Below, piece by piece: positions 1-11,785 of a DNA stretch of 64,000 nucleotides. Every line of letters starts with the position of its first letter. Positions within the stretch are counted from its first letter, which is position 1. The position numbers were made by a program, and so were the translations under genes. The notes beneath the pieces are model-generated. The model searched no databases and was not told the origin of the DNA. It saw only the letters and a list, made by a program, of their open reading frames with translations. The stretch is from Gremmenia infestans (taxonomy: Eukaryota > Ascomycota > Leotiomycetes > Helotiales > Hamatocanthoscyphaceae): the NCBI GenBank assembly GCA_032629725.1, contig JAFEVB010000001.1:1550001-1614000 (forward strand), read 5' to 3'.

Positions 1-299
1 ACCCTCATCGGGTGAGAGAACGTATACACTAGCTCTGGCAATAACCGAGGGTCTATCACGGCGAAGGGAAACCCTACTCAGAAAGAGATAGTATATATAA
101 GTATATATAAAAGCGTGATTATTATAGCTTGTCATTTTAAAGAGAAATCGGTGGCAACTTAGCAAGTGCCCATCATCAATTTACTGTTGTGTGAAGGTTG
201 AAAAGTTGTTGGTCTGTCTGGTTCACATCCAAGGATGAGTAAACCTACCCTTCAGGCCTTTTACAGCTCAAGAACGTGGTTCCTATTTCAAAAATCTGC
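1..299. other. left edge, no resolvable gene
   Basis: This stretch lies directly upstream of the kinase exons. It should hold the kinase N-lobe or its introns, but no open frame gives a glycine loop or VAIK-type lysine. It is A+T-rich with runs of TATA near 90-115. Earlier exons may lie left of the window, or the N-lobe may be lost. Confidence 0.4.
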
Positions 300-1854
300 A
301 TGCTTCATCAATATTGTACACATCGCAAAAGCAGAGTGATTCATTTTGATATCAAGCCTGCCAATAGTACGTTTTATTGAACAGGCCAGGATTCCTTATT
401 GGATTATGACGCTAATTGTATAGTTCTCATCAGCTCCAGCAAGAATTGGATGGAGCACAAAGGATTTGCGGCCTTCAAGGTAGGCGCAGTATTAGCCATA
501 TATTTTGACAAGACATTCTAACAGGTAGAATTAGCTTGCTGATTTTGGACTCTCGTTGAGAGTTCCAGATGTACACGACGAGAATTGGATTGTGGAAACA
601 GGATGGAGAGGCTACAACGCCCCCGTAAGCCCAAAATCCTCGGGTCTCGTTCGGTGAATATAGACTCTGACCGTGCAACCAGGAACAATATTTTGAGGGA
701 CACCATAATCGTATCATTGGACCACAAGTGAACATATTCTCAGTGGGAATAATTATGTATAGGCTCTTGGTCGGCGACGTGATAGGTGAAGACGGCGGCA
801 ACAATTACTTCATCCACAGATTTCCAAATAACGAAACTGTTCTGTAAGTTCCCCAAATCCAACACCCCAAGAGCACAATCTAGCACCGCAATCATGAATC
901 TCTATATTTGAAAACATTAGCTAATAACACCCCAGAACTGCTGGACCTGAACTGCTCGAAAGTGGACTCAAGTACAGCACTGCTCTAGTGAACCTCGTTG
1001 TCAAATGCCTCGCCTACGATCCAAGCCAACGAATGACAGCCGCAGAGCTAGTGATCTCAACAGCTCCCGTGGTGCAACACTGTAATTCCAGACCCAACTC
1101 CTCGATACTATTAAGTGATACAGTCGATGACTTGGCAAGCAACGGCGACTTACTTAGCCAACTACCTCCAGGCTTCAAGCTGCAGGCAGATTCACCCGAG
1201 CAAAACTTACACCGTTTTGACCTCAGAGGCGTGGATGAGTTTGGCGAGCCATACAAAACGCCGGAACAATCAGAGGAAATCTGGGACGACACTCCAAAGC
1301 AGCAACAGCCCACGAACAAACTGCTCTGGGACCGCTCAACCGGTGTCACGCGTTATGCGTATTCCACCAGATGTCAACGATCTGCCCGCGCTCAGTCATT
1401 CGAGCAGCCTCAGGTATCTGCTTCTGCCAAACGCCGACTCAAATCCAACTCCAACTCCAGCATCCGCCGAACTCCCACACCTCCTCGTGCCCGCTCCTAT
1501 TTCGCCCCTCTCATGCACCGCTGGTCCCGCTTCCAGCACCCTTCACCCTCCGCACCCGCTCTCGAACAATACATCTCCCGCCTCCAAAGCCAAGCGGACG
1601 CCCGCGCCCAACAGTCTATCTTCGCCCGTATCGCCGCTCTTGAAGACCGGAATAAGCGCGTGCAGCAAGTGGGGGATTCCATGGGCAACGATGTTTTTGA
1701 GCAGAAAGTGCAGAAGGTGATTGATGGGTGGACGAGTGGAAGTGGAAGTGGAAGTACAGTGGGGTTGAGTGGGGATGAGATGAAGAATGCGGAAAGGTTG
1801 ATGAGGGCGAGGGCAGAGGAGGTTGTGAGTGGATTGGGGGATCCGTTGGGGTAG
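300..1854 (+). CDS. Ser/Thr protein kinase, 5' part missing (split gene)
   Basis: This is a protein kinase C-lobe followed by a long tail. My exons are 300-366, 424-479, 535-624, 683-843 and 936-1854; splice phases agree and give 430 residues. Joined, they read a catalytic loop HFDIKPANIL, then LADFG (metal-binding DFG), then GYNAPEQYFEG (APE motif), then a late C-lobe ending in CLAYDPSQRMTAAEL. The HRD arginine is replaced by Phe (HFD), as in RD-lacking kinases. After the kinase fold come about 250 residues rich in Ser, Pro, Arg and Gln, with a Gly-Ser run near 1740 and no recognised domain. The first exon boundary at 300 is arbitrary: I could not find the N-lobe in 1-299. The substrate is unknown. 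The gene could be intact with exons outside the window, or a 5'-truncated relic, although the intact splice sites argue for function. Confidence 0.7.
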
Positions 1855-2418
1855 TTGGATCCCAGAGGCTATGTGGAAAGGGTTGTGGATGATATTTTGG
1901 AACCGGCATTGGCGAATTGGAGAATATAGAGTTTCTTGTGTAGGATAATGAAAGTGTATGTGCTTAAAGATGAGCAAGGGGTTGGAGATGAAGTCAAGTT
2001 TGTTTCGGTGTTGTAGTGAATTATATAGTGAAGATTCGTTCCAGAAAGGTGTTGCAGATCAAACATTACATGTATAAAATAAAGCTTTTGATGTGAGGCG
2101 CTCACAGGGAGGGGATTGGCTTTCCAGCAAATTTAGTCTTTGTTTTGACTTCTATTTGGCACTTGCCTGCTTCACCGCCGTCACCAGGGAGAAAAAACTT
2201 CGATAACCAGCCATAGAACATAGAACCAAAGGGTTTCATTCGAGGTGTACAGTAGACAATCTATCTCTCAAAGCACGCTAGCCCAACGCCTGGCACACAC
2301 ATCTCGTCCTGAGTTATGCCATGTCCCAATCAATCCAATCCCAAGAGCATATTTTGCTAGCCCCCAAAGTCCAACTCCCGCAACCCAGTTACAGTACAAA
2401 TACGCATCAGCTAGTAAA
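1855..2418. other. convergent 3' region between kinase and mannosidase
   Basis: This is the 3' flank of two convergent genes. An AATAAA-like signal at 2078-2083 could serve the kinase transcript. Nothing else is recognised. Confidence 0.5.
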
Positions 2419-5400
2419 TCAAGAAGGTCTCTTAAACGGATGAGCTTCAGTATTCAATACCCATTCATCCAAACTGATCACATCAGGCGTCGAATACAAC
2501 AGGTAGAAATACTTTAGCGTTTCCGCGGTCCAAAAACTTTCCATCTCATCAAGTTGGTATGTTTCGTTGCGAGGCGACGTGACGTCGAGAATGGCTGAGT
2601 GGCCGTATTTGGTGGATGTGCTATTGATGATTGATTCGAACATGTTCCAGCCTTTGTCTTGCCATGTTGTCTCGCCTGTGATGCGGTACATATACCATAC
2701 TGACTCGATCGCTTCGGGTCTGGAGATTAGGGTTAGTTTATGCACTAAGCTCAGAAGGGAGTTGGGCTTACCTTAGGATGTACTTGTTGGATTTGATATA
2801 CGTGTATCCGGGAGGGAGTCCCTCTTGCGCGATTCGATTGTCAACAAACTCCTTGTGTGTAAATGGCATCGACGGATCGCGCATAGGCGGCTCTACTGGT
2901 TCCACGGAAGGCAGCTCGTCCATACGTCCACCCGTCGCAACGGTCAGCAGATCATCCGCTGTCGACGCTGCCTTCTGGTGATAAAACTTCTCTTCCTCAG
3001 GTGATAGAGCAACCTTTGCAACCTTCGATTTTGACTTTGGGGCCTTGGAGTTTTCAGCGGGTAATTTCCCAATAGAACTATCTTTGAAATTGTGCGTAAC
3101 AGGTTGAGGGACTTCGAGTTTTGGGGAGCTCTCAAATTGCCGTTTTTGTAGTGACACCGTGCCATCCTTTTCTAAAGCAGCCGTGCCATTCCCATGAGGG
3201 TTGCCATCGTATTCCACCTCTTCGTCTTGCTCCTGGGCATTGAGCCTTTGCGCCTCTTTCTTGGAAGCAAGAGCCTTTGCATTTGCTGCCAATTGCTCAT
3301 CAGATTCCAGTTTAGCCTTCTTATAAGATTCCACATTCCCGTCTCTCTCATTCCAGATTGGATCCAGCTCTTGGTGATACAGCGTCTCGTTCCACTTGCA
3401 ATGCTCGGAACTTGCGCAAGGGAAAGCAATGGCGGTCTCTGGCATTATTCCGGTAGGCGTACTTTCATAGGCCCATACACATGCATCGGTAAGCTTCTTC
3501 GCGAGTTCTAGATCGCTTTCAAGGCCAAATATCTTCGCACTCATCCCAATCATACCGCCAATGAAGCACGTGAGATGCGCCACTTCAGGATTCAACTGGA
3601 TATCGTTTTCGGGGTCTCCTCTCGTAGTAACAGTACCGGCGAACAAAATGTCACGGTTGCCTGGAACCATGGGTCGAAAAAGCATCCATTTCTTGATATC
3701 TTCTACGGTCTTGAGATATAGCTTACGATATTGAGTCTCGAGACCACCGAGTAACAAGAATTGCTAGACCTATTAGCATGGCTGAGGACATGAGGAATGC
3801 GTGTTGTGGGATTTTTACCTTTGGAAAGTATTCGTATGTTGAATCCTGCCCACCACCCATTCCAAATTTCAGAGCCTGATTTAAAGAATTTTCGGAAGGT
3901 TCTAATCCTTGCGGTTTGCAATCCCAATTTGACGAAGCATTTTCTGCTTGTATTTCCATATTTTGCATCACTTCTCCATTGTTAGGGCGTGAAGGCAAAC
4001 CGCTGATTTGGTTGACTTGAGCGGGAGGAGTGTGAGGCTCTTCAGCATTCGCACTCGCAGCATCAGGTTCACTTCCCACATCTCTCTTCGTAGTCTTCTT
4101 AGTCCCAACTTTGTCCTTTGGATCCTCCCAATCCTTGATGTGAGCCTTGCTTAGTTCACCGGGTAAGATCTGAACTTGTAAGGATCCTGGACCCGAAGGG
4201 GAGTCCTTGATTCCTTTCTTCCTCGGCTCGGCGACCGTTCCAGGGGTATCTGGCTGATATCCCAAAACTTTTTCATCGTCTTTTGACATGCCAGGAACAA
4301 ATGATGCAATAGGCTGTTGACTGGTAAGTTCAACTGTCCTATTGCAACCAGACGCATCCACATCGTCCGGGAAGACACCTCCTAGTGCAGTTCCCCGATC
4401 CTGCCATTCTGAAAGGGCATTTGTAACCCTAGCTACAGCATCGTAATAACGCTGATCCTGAGTCAACTGTGCCAACCTTGTAAATTCCATTGACAGTGAT
4501 CCTAGCTCAGCAAGATTGGATCTCTGACTAGCACGATGTGGCTGAGATGCAAAAGCTGGTCTCCATCTGTAGTATAAAATTGGCATACGGTTCGGGGTGT
4601 CAAAAGCCCCAATCAGGATATCAGCCAGCTCAACAGCCTTGTCCAACAAGTTCTTGTATCTCCCACCACTGACATCGTAAGCCGCAAGAAGACCCCCCAA
4701 ATACCGAATAGTCGTCTCAAACATCGGGATATCGCTCCGGGGACTTGTAGTGAAGTCTATCAAATCAACCGCCTTAGCCGCCTCTTCGAATTCTTCCTCC
4801 AAACCCATGATCCATAGCGTATCCAACGTATCGACAAGAGTTGCAGCCCATCCGCAGAATGGATCACGAAACTTCCCCGACACTGGTGACAATTCATCGT
4901 GAAGCCAAGCATGCTTCTTGTACCCTCCCCACGCTTTCTTGAATTCTTGCTTCACAATTGTCTGCCTGTGCTCCCGATCCCGCTTCATGTCCGATGTCTC
5001 CTCGTGGAAAGCAAATTGAATTTTGGGAATTGAAACTGGCGTGCCAGTTGGGAGTTTGATTATGGATTCAGTGGGAACTGGGAAATGTTCCGGCTGTTTG
5101 GACCAGTGTATCGCACTCGTAGCCGCTGGTAATTCCAGCAATTCCTGCCTGCCAGGAGGTGCCTCGGGATGGACGTCATCCACATCTGTGTTATATACAT
5201 CTCCGCTGTATACATCTGCAGCTGGTGGCGGCCTTTGCCTATTTGGTGGAGTAAACTTCGGGACTGTCTCTTGAGCAGCGGCACTGGACTTTGTCGTTGT
5301 TTTGACATCGGGGATCGAAGTGGGTGTCGTCTTTTGCGTCGTTTCGAGCAGCACAACTTCTGGTTTACGTTGTGGTTTCTCTTCCGTTTCGGGTTTGCTC

Positions 5401-5615
5401 TTTTCAAGCCCTATGAGCCGCTCCTCTTCTACCGGCGGCGTCCATTTCGGAAAGGAGTCTGATCTAGCTGGGGCAGTATCCGACGCACCTCCCACGCTTT
5501 GGGATTGAGGGTATTGCGGCCAGTCTTTTCGGTGTGACAATCGAATAAGGAGAATCGTAATTAGAGCCGCGAATATAAGGAAGACGCGATACCGTCTGAA
5601 TCGCATCATAATCAT
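2419..5615 (-). CDS. GH47 class I alpha-1,2-mannosidase, membrane anchored
   Basis: This enzyme should trim alpha-1,2-mannose from N-glycans in the ER or Golgi, or act in ER-associated degradation. Exons are 3819-5615, 2772-3763 and 2419-2719 (introns 55 and 52 nt), giving 1029 aa. A basic N-terminus and a hydrophobic stretch at about residues 10-25 form a type II signal anchor, followed by a Pro/Thr-rich stem. GH47 blocks follow in order: the GWAATLVDTLDTLWIMGL region, FETTIRYLGGLLAAY, ELGSLSMEFTRL, LRPEAIESVWY, MESFWTAETLKYFYLL and the calcium-site NTEAHPF near the C-terminus. Two charged low-complexity insertions, at about residues 440-560 and near 3000-3300 in the DNA, make the protein far longer than the roughly 550-aa ER mannosidases. 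The family assignment is firm. The exact role (ER Man I, Golgi or EDEM-like) is not settled. Confidence 0.93.
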
Positions 5616-6706
5616 TGTGAACTGCTTCGTGTCTCGAGGGGGAGCGGCTCAATGCGAGCAGAGTCCAAAAGGAGAAAGTTCTGGGAATGCGATGGAAACG
5701 TCGCTAGTGTTTCGATACTCTGATGAGCATTTTTGATCAGAAATCGGTTTACTGATCTGGATGGCACACGTCGCTGTCGACCGGTAATAATAATGAAATG
5801 AAAAGCAGAAGGAAGAAGGTAGGAAATGTTCAAATTGTTCAGCTCTCGAAAGCTGTCGGTTTTCTAGGTCAATTATTGGGAGAAGCCCTCCGGTACCACC
5901 TAGTGTTGCCCCTAAACCGAATTTGGCGGCCCTTAAAGTACCCCAAGATATTAGTAAATTTTCCCCAGACACAACCAACTGCATTGCAACTCCAAGTCAA
6001 GTGATCCCGGTTCTTTTATCCACCAAGAACAATATATTCTGTGTCCAGCCGAAAGCCTAGACTGCTCTCCCCACCCGCATCGCCGCCAATTAACCTCTTT
6101 ACGACCAGCTCGTATAACTCAAGCCAAGTACCCATGACCTTATCCAACCGAGCTAGCGGCAACAATAGAGGTAGGTACAAGCTTGAGGAATTTAATGATA
6201 TCAATAACCTGGCTGAGTCCGAGCCGAGGTCTTCAAGCTACTTATGAACCATCATTTCAACGAGTTTTCAAGTCAAACGAAAAGAATTTCATTATGGTAT
6301 GTCCAACCGTTTCTAACATCAATAAATCCAATACTATGAAAATATCTTCCTTGAATTTTTAGTATTGAGAATTATAACCTTGCATATAAATATACCCAGG
6401 TTCTATTTTTAAGACTCATATAGGCAACTAATTTCAATATCGAAAGATAACAAATTTGAGGCGAAAGAATATAGCGTCAAAATATATAGTTCACGGCGGA
6501 AGGGATGATTTAGAGTGGCGCTAGCCTATGCGGATAGTTTTATGTGGAGTACTAACATCATCAGCTAAGTCTAAGTAGAAAGCGAACGCTACCTTTCCAA
6601 TAGTTCTCAAAGTGACAACCTCCCAAGATGTTCTTAGTACCTGAATCAAGGAAGTTAGCATTTCATACTGCATATATAATGGGATGCTAGCCACTCCCTG
6701 GTGGAC
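5616..6706. other. upstream region of the mannosidase gene
   Basis: This holds about 1.1 kb between the mannosidase start and the cupin stop. A+T content rises after 6240. Short open frames here have no recognisable motif or codon pattern, and I see no gene. Confidence 0.5.
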
Positions 6707-7288
6707 TTACCAGTACTTCTTCAACAACCTTTCCTCTTCCCCGCACCACCTTCCATATATCGCTATCAGCTTTACAATTGGCATAGCAAGAGATAGTAAC
6801 CCCGTCCAATACAGTTCGCTCATAACCATAACCAAGCACAGATGCACGATATTCGACGGCACCGACTCCTCATTGGTAAGCCCATCATTAGCCAATCCGT
6901 AGATGATATAAACTCCCTTCTCAAACCCTTCATGTCCTGGTGTGCATCCTCCTACGAAACAGCAATTCTCCTCCGAGTCGTTGAAGAAATGATGGATCGA
7001 CCCTATCGGGACTTCGGCTGATTCGCCGGGAGAAAGCTTCAAGGTTTTCCCAGCAAGCTCGACGCCCAGCATACCAGACTTCACGAAGAAGCTCTCGACG
7101 TAGGTGCGATGGTAATGGTTCACGTTGCCGCCACCGGCCGAAAGCTTCACCTCGAATCGCGAGTACTCCCCTCCGGTTTCTTGCGAGTATTTCTCGAAGA
7201 ATACGACGTCTTTCATCTTTACATTAGTGATGGTACGCCGGGCTTCATCTCGTAATCCGGGAGGTGTTATTATGTCGACGGAGGACAT
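6707..7288 (-). CDS. cupin-domain protein
   Basis: This is a single-exon protein of 193 aa. Residues ~45-125 form a cupin_2 barrel: the metal-site-like HYHRTYVESFFVKSG (two His and a Glu), then LSPGESAEVPIGSIHHFF, which carries the second motif histidine. Small one-barrel cupins act as dioxygenases, isomerases or ligand sensors, and the substrate cannot be read from the sequence. The C-terminal third is unusual, with a hydrophobic stretch (LCLVMVMSELYWTGLLSLAM) that could be a membrane segment, ending in a basic KKYW. The gene is divergent from a GST, which hints at a shared detoxification or aromatic-compound role; that is inference. Confidence 0.8.
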   Translation of the reverse strand: MSSVDIITPPGLRDEARRTITNVKMKDVVFFEKYSQETGGEYSRFEVKLSAGGGNVNHYHRTYVESFFVKSGMLGVELAGKTLKLSPGESAEVPIGSIHHFFNDSEENCCFVGGCTPGHEGFEKGVYIIYGLANDGLTNEESVPSNIVHLCLVMVMSELYWTGLLSLAMPIVKLIAIYGRWCGEEERLLKKYW

Positions 7289-7963
7289 GGCGGGTGAGGT
7301 CGTTTGTTAAAGCGGAGGGTTGTAGAATCATTCAAGTGCAATGGAAGTCCATTGTAAGGGCTATCAGATATGAATACGAATGGGCCTTTGAAATTAGTAG
7401 TACTAGTATGTGGAGAAGAGTATGTATGCCTTTCCTGCAGACCTACTGGTTCAAGTTAAACCCGTCGGTTTTATATGACAGAGAACAACGTTCAAACCGA
7501 GTTCGCTATTTGCTTCGTATATCCGGGCTTTGCCTTGAATGCGAAAACATGCCAAGCAAAGCAAACCACATACCGTCTTATATGCCAAAAGCAGAGGCTG
7601 TTGCGGTGCAATTTCGAGAAATACTCCGTACAATTGGTAGGCTCGGCTTCGGACAGTGATACTATATTCGTTTACAAACATGTCACACCTCAGATGTTCC
7701 ATTCAACCGAGGCAAGAGAGAATCATTGGTCCACCCTAAGAAAATGATGTGGCATCATTAATAAACTTCCCAAGTCGTTGACAAATTCTTACAAAGCGGA
7801 GTTACATACACCCCTGACAGATGGAGGGGTTAGATTATTACTGGTTCGCCCTAGTCCCATTATATACCACTGATTTAAGGAAAGGTACATAAAATGGCAG
7901 TCCCAGGTATAGTGAAATGCGATAAGAATGTACAGGTCTTTTGGAAACATCACAATCGCAAAC
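7289..7963. other. divergent promoter region, cupin and GST
   Basis: This is a 675 bp intergenic region between two genes transcribed away from each other, so it holds both promoters. The open frames in it show no domain. Confidence 0.5.
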
Positions 7964-8812
7964 ATGGTGAAGCCAATTACTCTTTACAGCCACGGTTAGT
8001 TCCAATGTTTTAGTCGAGTGCCACAAGAGCAGTACTAACATCTGATAGCCAGGGGACCTAACCCATGGAAGGTAGCAATCATTCTCGAGGAACTTAACAT
8101 TCCTTATGAGCCGAAATTCCTCGATGTGGCGGAGATGAAGAAAGAACCATATTTGAAAATCTGCCCTAACGGGAGAGTCCCGACGATTGAGGATCCAAAC
8201 ACAGGCATCACTCTGTTTGAATCAGGCGCTATCATCGAATATCTTGCCGAGACCTATGATACCAAGGACGCATTATCATTCTCTACTTCTCCCGAAAAGT
8301 TCTACCAGTCTCAATGGATTCACTTTCAAATGTCTGAACAAGGACCCTATTTCGGACAAGCCAGTGTACGCACCTGCATAAAGCGCTTATACCCATTTCT
8401 TTATTACTTAGACATACGCTGACTCTAACTCTAGTGGTTTGCTAGGATCCACCCAGAGACAATCCCCAGTGCAATAGACCGCTACTTCGACCAGATCAAG
8501 CGTGTGCACTCAGTGCTCGACAGGGAACTCGCTGGAAAGGAGTACTTAGTCGGTGACAAGTGGTAGGATCTTCTATTGGGCACCTCACCTCTGTACAAAT
8601 CGTCCACTGACAATGCTTCAAGCTCTATTGCCGATCTTTCTTTCGTCACTTGGGATCTATTGGTCCCTTGGATCTTTGGAGACCGCATTGGAGAATACGA
8701 TGCGGAGAAGACCTATCCCAATTTTTATGCGTGGAGCCAGCGACTCATGGCAAGACCAGTAGTCCAAAAGGTTGTTAAGGATAGGGAGGAGGCATTGACA
8801 GCTGGTCACTGA
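7964..8812 (+). CDS. glutathione S-transferase, Ure2-like
   Basis: This cytosolic enzyme conjugates glutathione to electrophiles, or reduces via glutathione as Ure2p-like proteins do. Exons are 7964-7994, 8049-8365, 8435-8562 and 8623-8812 (221 aa, phases consistent). The first intron falls inside the N-terminal LYSHARGPNPWKV strand-helix. The thioredoxin-fold half has cis-Pro in NGRVPTIED and the glutathione-binding ESGAIIEYLAE. The helical half has YLVGDKCSIADLSFVTWD, the N-capping box typical of GSTs. The catalytic residue of this class is usually a Ser/Asn near the N-terminus and cannot be fixed here. It sits divergent from the cupin gene. Confidence 0.92.
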
Positions 8813-9654
8813 TCTCGCATGTATTATAGAATTGCAATTGTCACCAGAATCAGTGATAGGGAGTTAGGTAGTTGCATAGAACATAAGATGTTTGCAGCTT
8901 GTACAGAGGGAAAGTGCTTCTTGATTGGGGTCTGTTACGAGGTGCAGGACATGACGTGCGCTAAGCCCAACCAGGTCCAACTAGACCTCATCTCTCTATG
9001 ATTACTAAGCATAATCTGGACCATCACATATACTCCTCTCTATAGTTTAGTTCTTACCTTGCTACATTAAGTTCAAGAGTAATATAATAGTTTGCACCTA
9101 AAACTACTTCTATTATGCTTTGTACTAGTGCTTCTCTATTGCCTATGCCTCCAATAGTGCCAAATTTAACAGAAGCCGATCTTTAAGAATATATAAATAG
9201 CTAATATATGGAGCCGTAGCGCTCTCAACATGCAATCAGTATTTTATTTGATTAAGTATCAGACTTGGTTGCTTGAATAATTGTTAGCGCGCCTCGAGCA
9301 AACCGTAAATAGAAAAGAGAAACTGCCACACATATAGGACGCTAGCAGCGCTAACTAAAACCCTTAAAACAAGCTAAATTCTATTTGCTACGTGCTTTTC
9401 CCCACATCAACGTCTTGTTGAAAGAATTAGGGGCGTACGGGACATGCACTTTTGAGATATTATGGTATTCGGCATGCTTTTCATTCTATCTATTCTTTCC
9501 ACCTGGTGAAGGCATCTCATTATATGTGCCCACTCGGTTGAATGTTGTACAATACAATATGCAGTGCTACATAACAGACAAAAAGCGCCGAGACCTTTTC
9601 CATGCTAGCACCACGGTACAAAGCTCAAGCAAAGCCAAGCCCATCATCATGCAC
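8813..9654. other. A+T-rich intergenic region
   Basis: This separates the GST stop from the CCT6 stop (convergent). It is A+T-rich from 9000 to 9260. It contains the inverted-repeat element at 9278-9360, listed separately. No gene is seen. Confidence 0.5.
9278..9360 (-). repeat. single diverged copy of the GCTAGC/GCTAAC element
   Basis: GTTAGCGC at 9283-9290 and GCGCTAAC at 9348-9355 form an inverted pair about 70 bp apart. Read on the minus strand, the left part gives GGCGCGCTAACAATT, close to the start of the array units at 21172 and 21256 (GCGCCGCTAACAATT). A GCTAGC site lies at 9341. It appears to be a solitary relative of the 21 kb array, but only the ends match well. Confidence 0.4.
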
Positions 9655-11534
9655 CTACTCGTCCATTCCAGGACCCGGCCCAGCTGCTCTGCCCATCTGT
9701 CTAGCCTTGAGCATCTCATCGCATAGAAGCAGGTTGGATGCAATGCCAGAACTCGAAGCAATAGCAGCTCTAATTACTCGGAACGAGTCGAAAACACCTT
9801 CTAGGACTGGATCCATAGGCTCACCAGTCGTGAGATTTAGGCCGACAACATTGCCTTCTGCTTGCTCATCTTGAAGGATGGCAACTGTTCTCACATTAGT
9901 AAATTAATGTTGAAAAATGACTGGCGGTTACTTACGCGCGTCTTGAATATCATGTCCAGCATTTGCAGCCAGAGTTTTTGGGATGATGAGCAGAGCATCA
10001 GAAAAGGCCTGAACTCCCCACTTCGCCTTGCCCTTGACAGTTTTGCGGAAAGCCTCGCTGTTCAAATGCGCTGCACACGCCACCTGAAAGGCTCCGGCAC
10101 CTGGTACAACACTCTTATCGACAATCATGTTGTAGACACTTCTTAAACCATCTCGGACCGCATCAGAAATCTGGGCGATGGTGTGCTGATTTGGTCCCTT
10201 GATGAGGAGCGTTACCGATTTTGGCTCCTTGACGTCCTCAATGAATGTAAACTTCTCCTCGCCAAGTGCGTGCTCGTACACATTTCCTGCCCAGCCAAGA
10301 ACCTCTGGAGACAGATCATCAACACTGTTTTGTGCCGTGCCGCCACAGATCAGCTGTAATCTCTCCATATTCCGTCTCTTCGCCCGTCTCAACGCAAAGA
10401 TTCCATTCTTGACCAAAACATCCAGGGACAAGGGATCGATTCCTTTCTGGTTTATGATGACAAATCCCTTCTTAGGATCATTACCGCACACCTCCTTCTT
10501 CAACTCGACAATCTTTCGCAGCTTCTCATCAACGAAACGACGTTCGCTCTCGACAAGCTTGTCTCTTTGTTCTGCGCTCGAATAGTAGAACGACGAGTTG
10601 ATTTCGGTTTTTTCGTACTCTAAGCTGACGTTCAAGGCGAGAATAAAGGCATTCTCGACCCTCTTCGGCATATCAGGATGTCTCGCTCCGTGATCTAAAG
10701 CCAATCCTCGGATGAGTTGAGTCTCGGAAGCAGTACGATGTTGCATCTTCATAATTTCGATCATATGCAAGTCGGGTTTCGCGGGTGCCTGGTAGATGGA
10801 GAGAACGGCATCGACGATATCGGGCGTGAGTTTCTCGGCGAGGGTGTGGTTGAGCTTCGTAGAAAGGGAGGTGCGTGCAACAGATATAAGTAACTCTCGG
10901 TCAACTTCTTTCTCCATCTTGAATGTGTCCAGGAACTATAGATAATTAGCTGCCGCCCGGAACAAACAGCATGTGGACTCACCTTCAAAGACTCCACCTT
11001 GGCAATTTCGTAGCCATCGGTGATGATTCTAGGATGTAAGCCTTCCGAGATATATCTATCTGCCTGCTTCAAGAATTCTCCAACAAGCAACACCACTGAG
11101 GTTGTGCCATCACCGCAGATATCGTCTTGGGCTGTCGCAGCTCTTGCGATCATAACAGCTGTAGGATTTTGGATTTGCATCTCCCGTAACAGAACGTTTC
11201 CATCTTTCGTAAGTTTGATCTGCACAAATTTGCAAATTAGAGGAGGTGTTCCCAAGAGGGTGGGAGGTCCGTACCGCGCCAGCTCCATCAACAAGCCTTG
11301 ATAAAAGTTAGCTATATTCATATTAAGGAGTACAGAACTGGACAAACATCTTAATAGTCCCTAAAGGACCCAGGTTCGACTTTAGCACATTTTGTAGTCC
11401 TTCACCAGCGCTGATGTTGACTTGTAAAGCCTCTCCCCTCCGCTAAGCTGCACGTCAGTAAATATTCTCCTCCGCTACATCGACAAACGCACCCTGGACT
11501 CGGCTTTCGGGTTGAGAAGCTGCGCAGCAGACAT
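9655..11534 (-). CDS. cct6: T-complex protein 1 subunit zeta (CCT6)
   Basis: This is one of eight subunits of the cytosolic chaperonin TRiC/CCT, which folds actin, tubulin and WD-repeat proteins using ATP. Exons are 11493-11534, 11348-11442, 11275-11296, 10983-11219, 9936-10935 and 9655-9884, giving 541 aa, the usual family length. Group II chaperonin motifs are present: SNLGPLGTIKMLVDGAG, IKLTKDGNVLL, AQDDICGDGTTSVVLLVGE (ATP-hydrolysis Asp in GDGTT) and VVPGAGAFQVA. One internal exon is only 22 nt (11275-11296), which automated models could miss. The start MSAAQLLNPKAES is characteristic of fungal CCT6. Confidence 0.96.
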
Positions 11535-11785
11535 ATTGGCAGTAGGCGATCGTAAGAAGGATGTACTGAGGGAGTTTGAGATGCTGTGAAGTTGTCCTAA
11601 AATTGTCTCTACTGGAAGCTTTTTTTCAGACGCGAGGCGCGAGAAGTGCTGGAGTACGGTGGCCGAGAAGGTCCAAAATTGGCAAGGCTGCCGCATCGAA
11701 CAACTGCTGACATGACCACGACTACATATCGCCATCAACAACATTTCAACTCATACTTCAAAAGCAAAAGAAACACTACTACAAG
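11535..11785. promoter_or_regulatory. short bidirectional promoter, CCT6 and flavoprotein
   Basis: Only 251 bp separate the divergent start codons of CCT6 and the prenylcysteine-lyase-type gene, so promoters and 5' leaders must be compact or overlap. I see no clear TATA box. A minus-strand open frame covers part of it and continues into the CCT6 start; I treat it as leader sequence. Confidence 0.5.
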
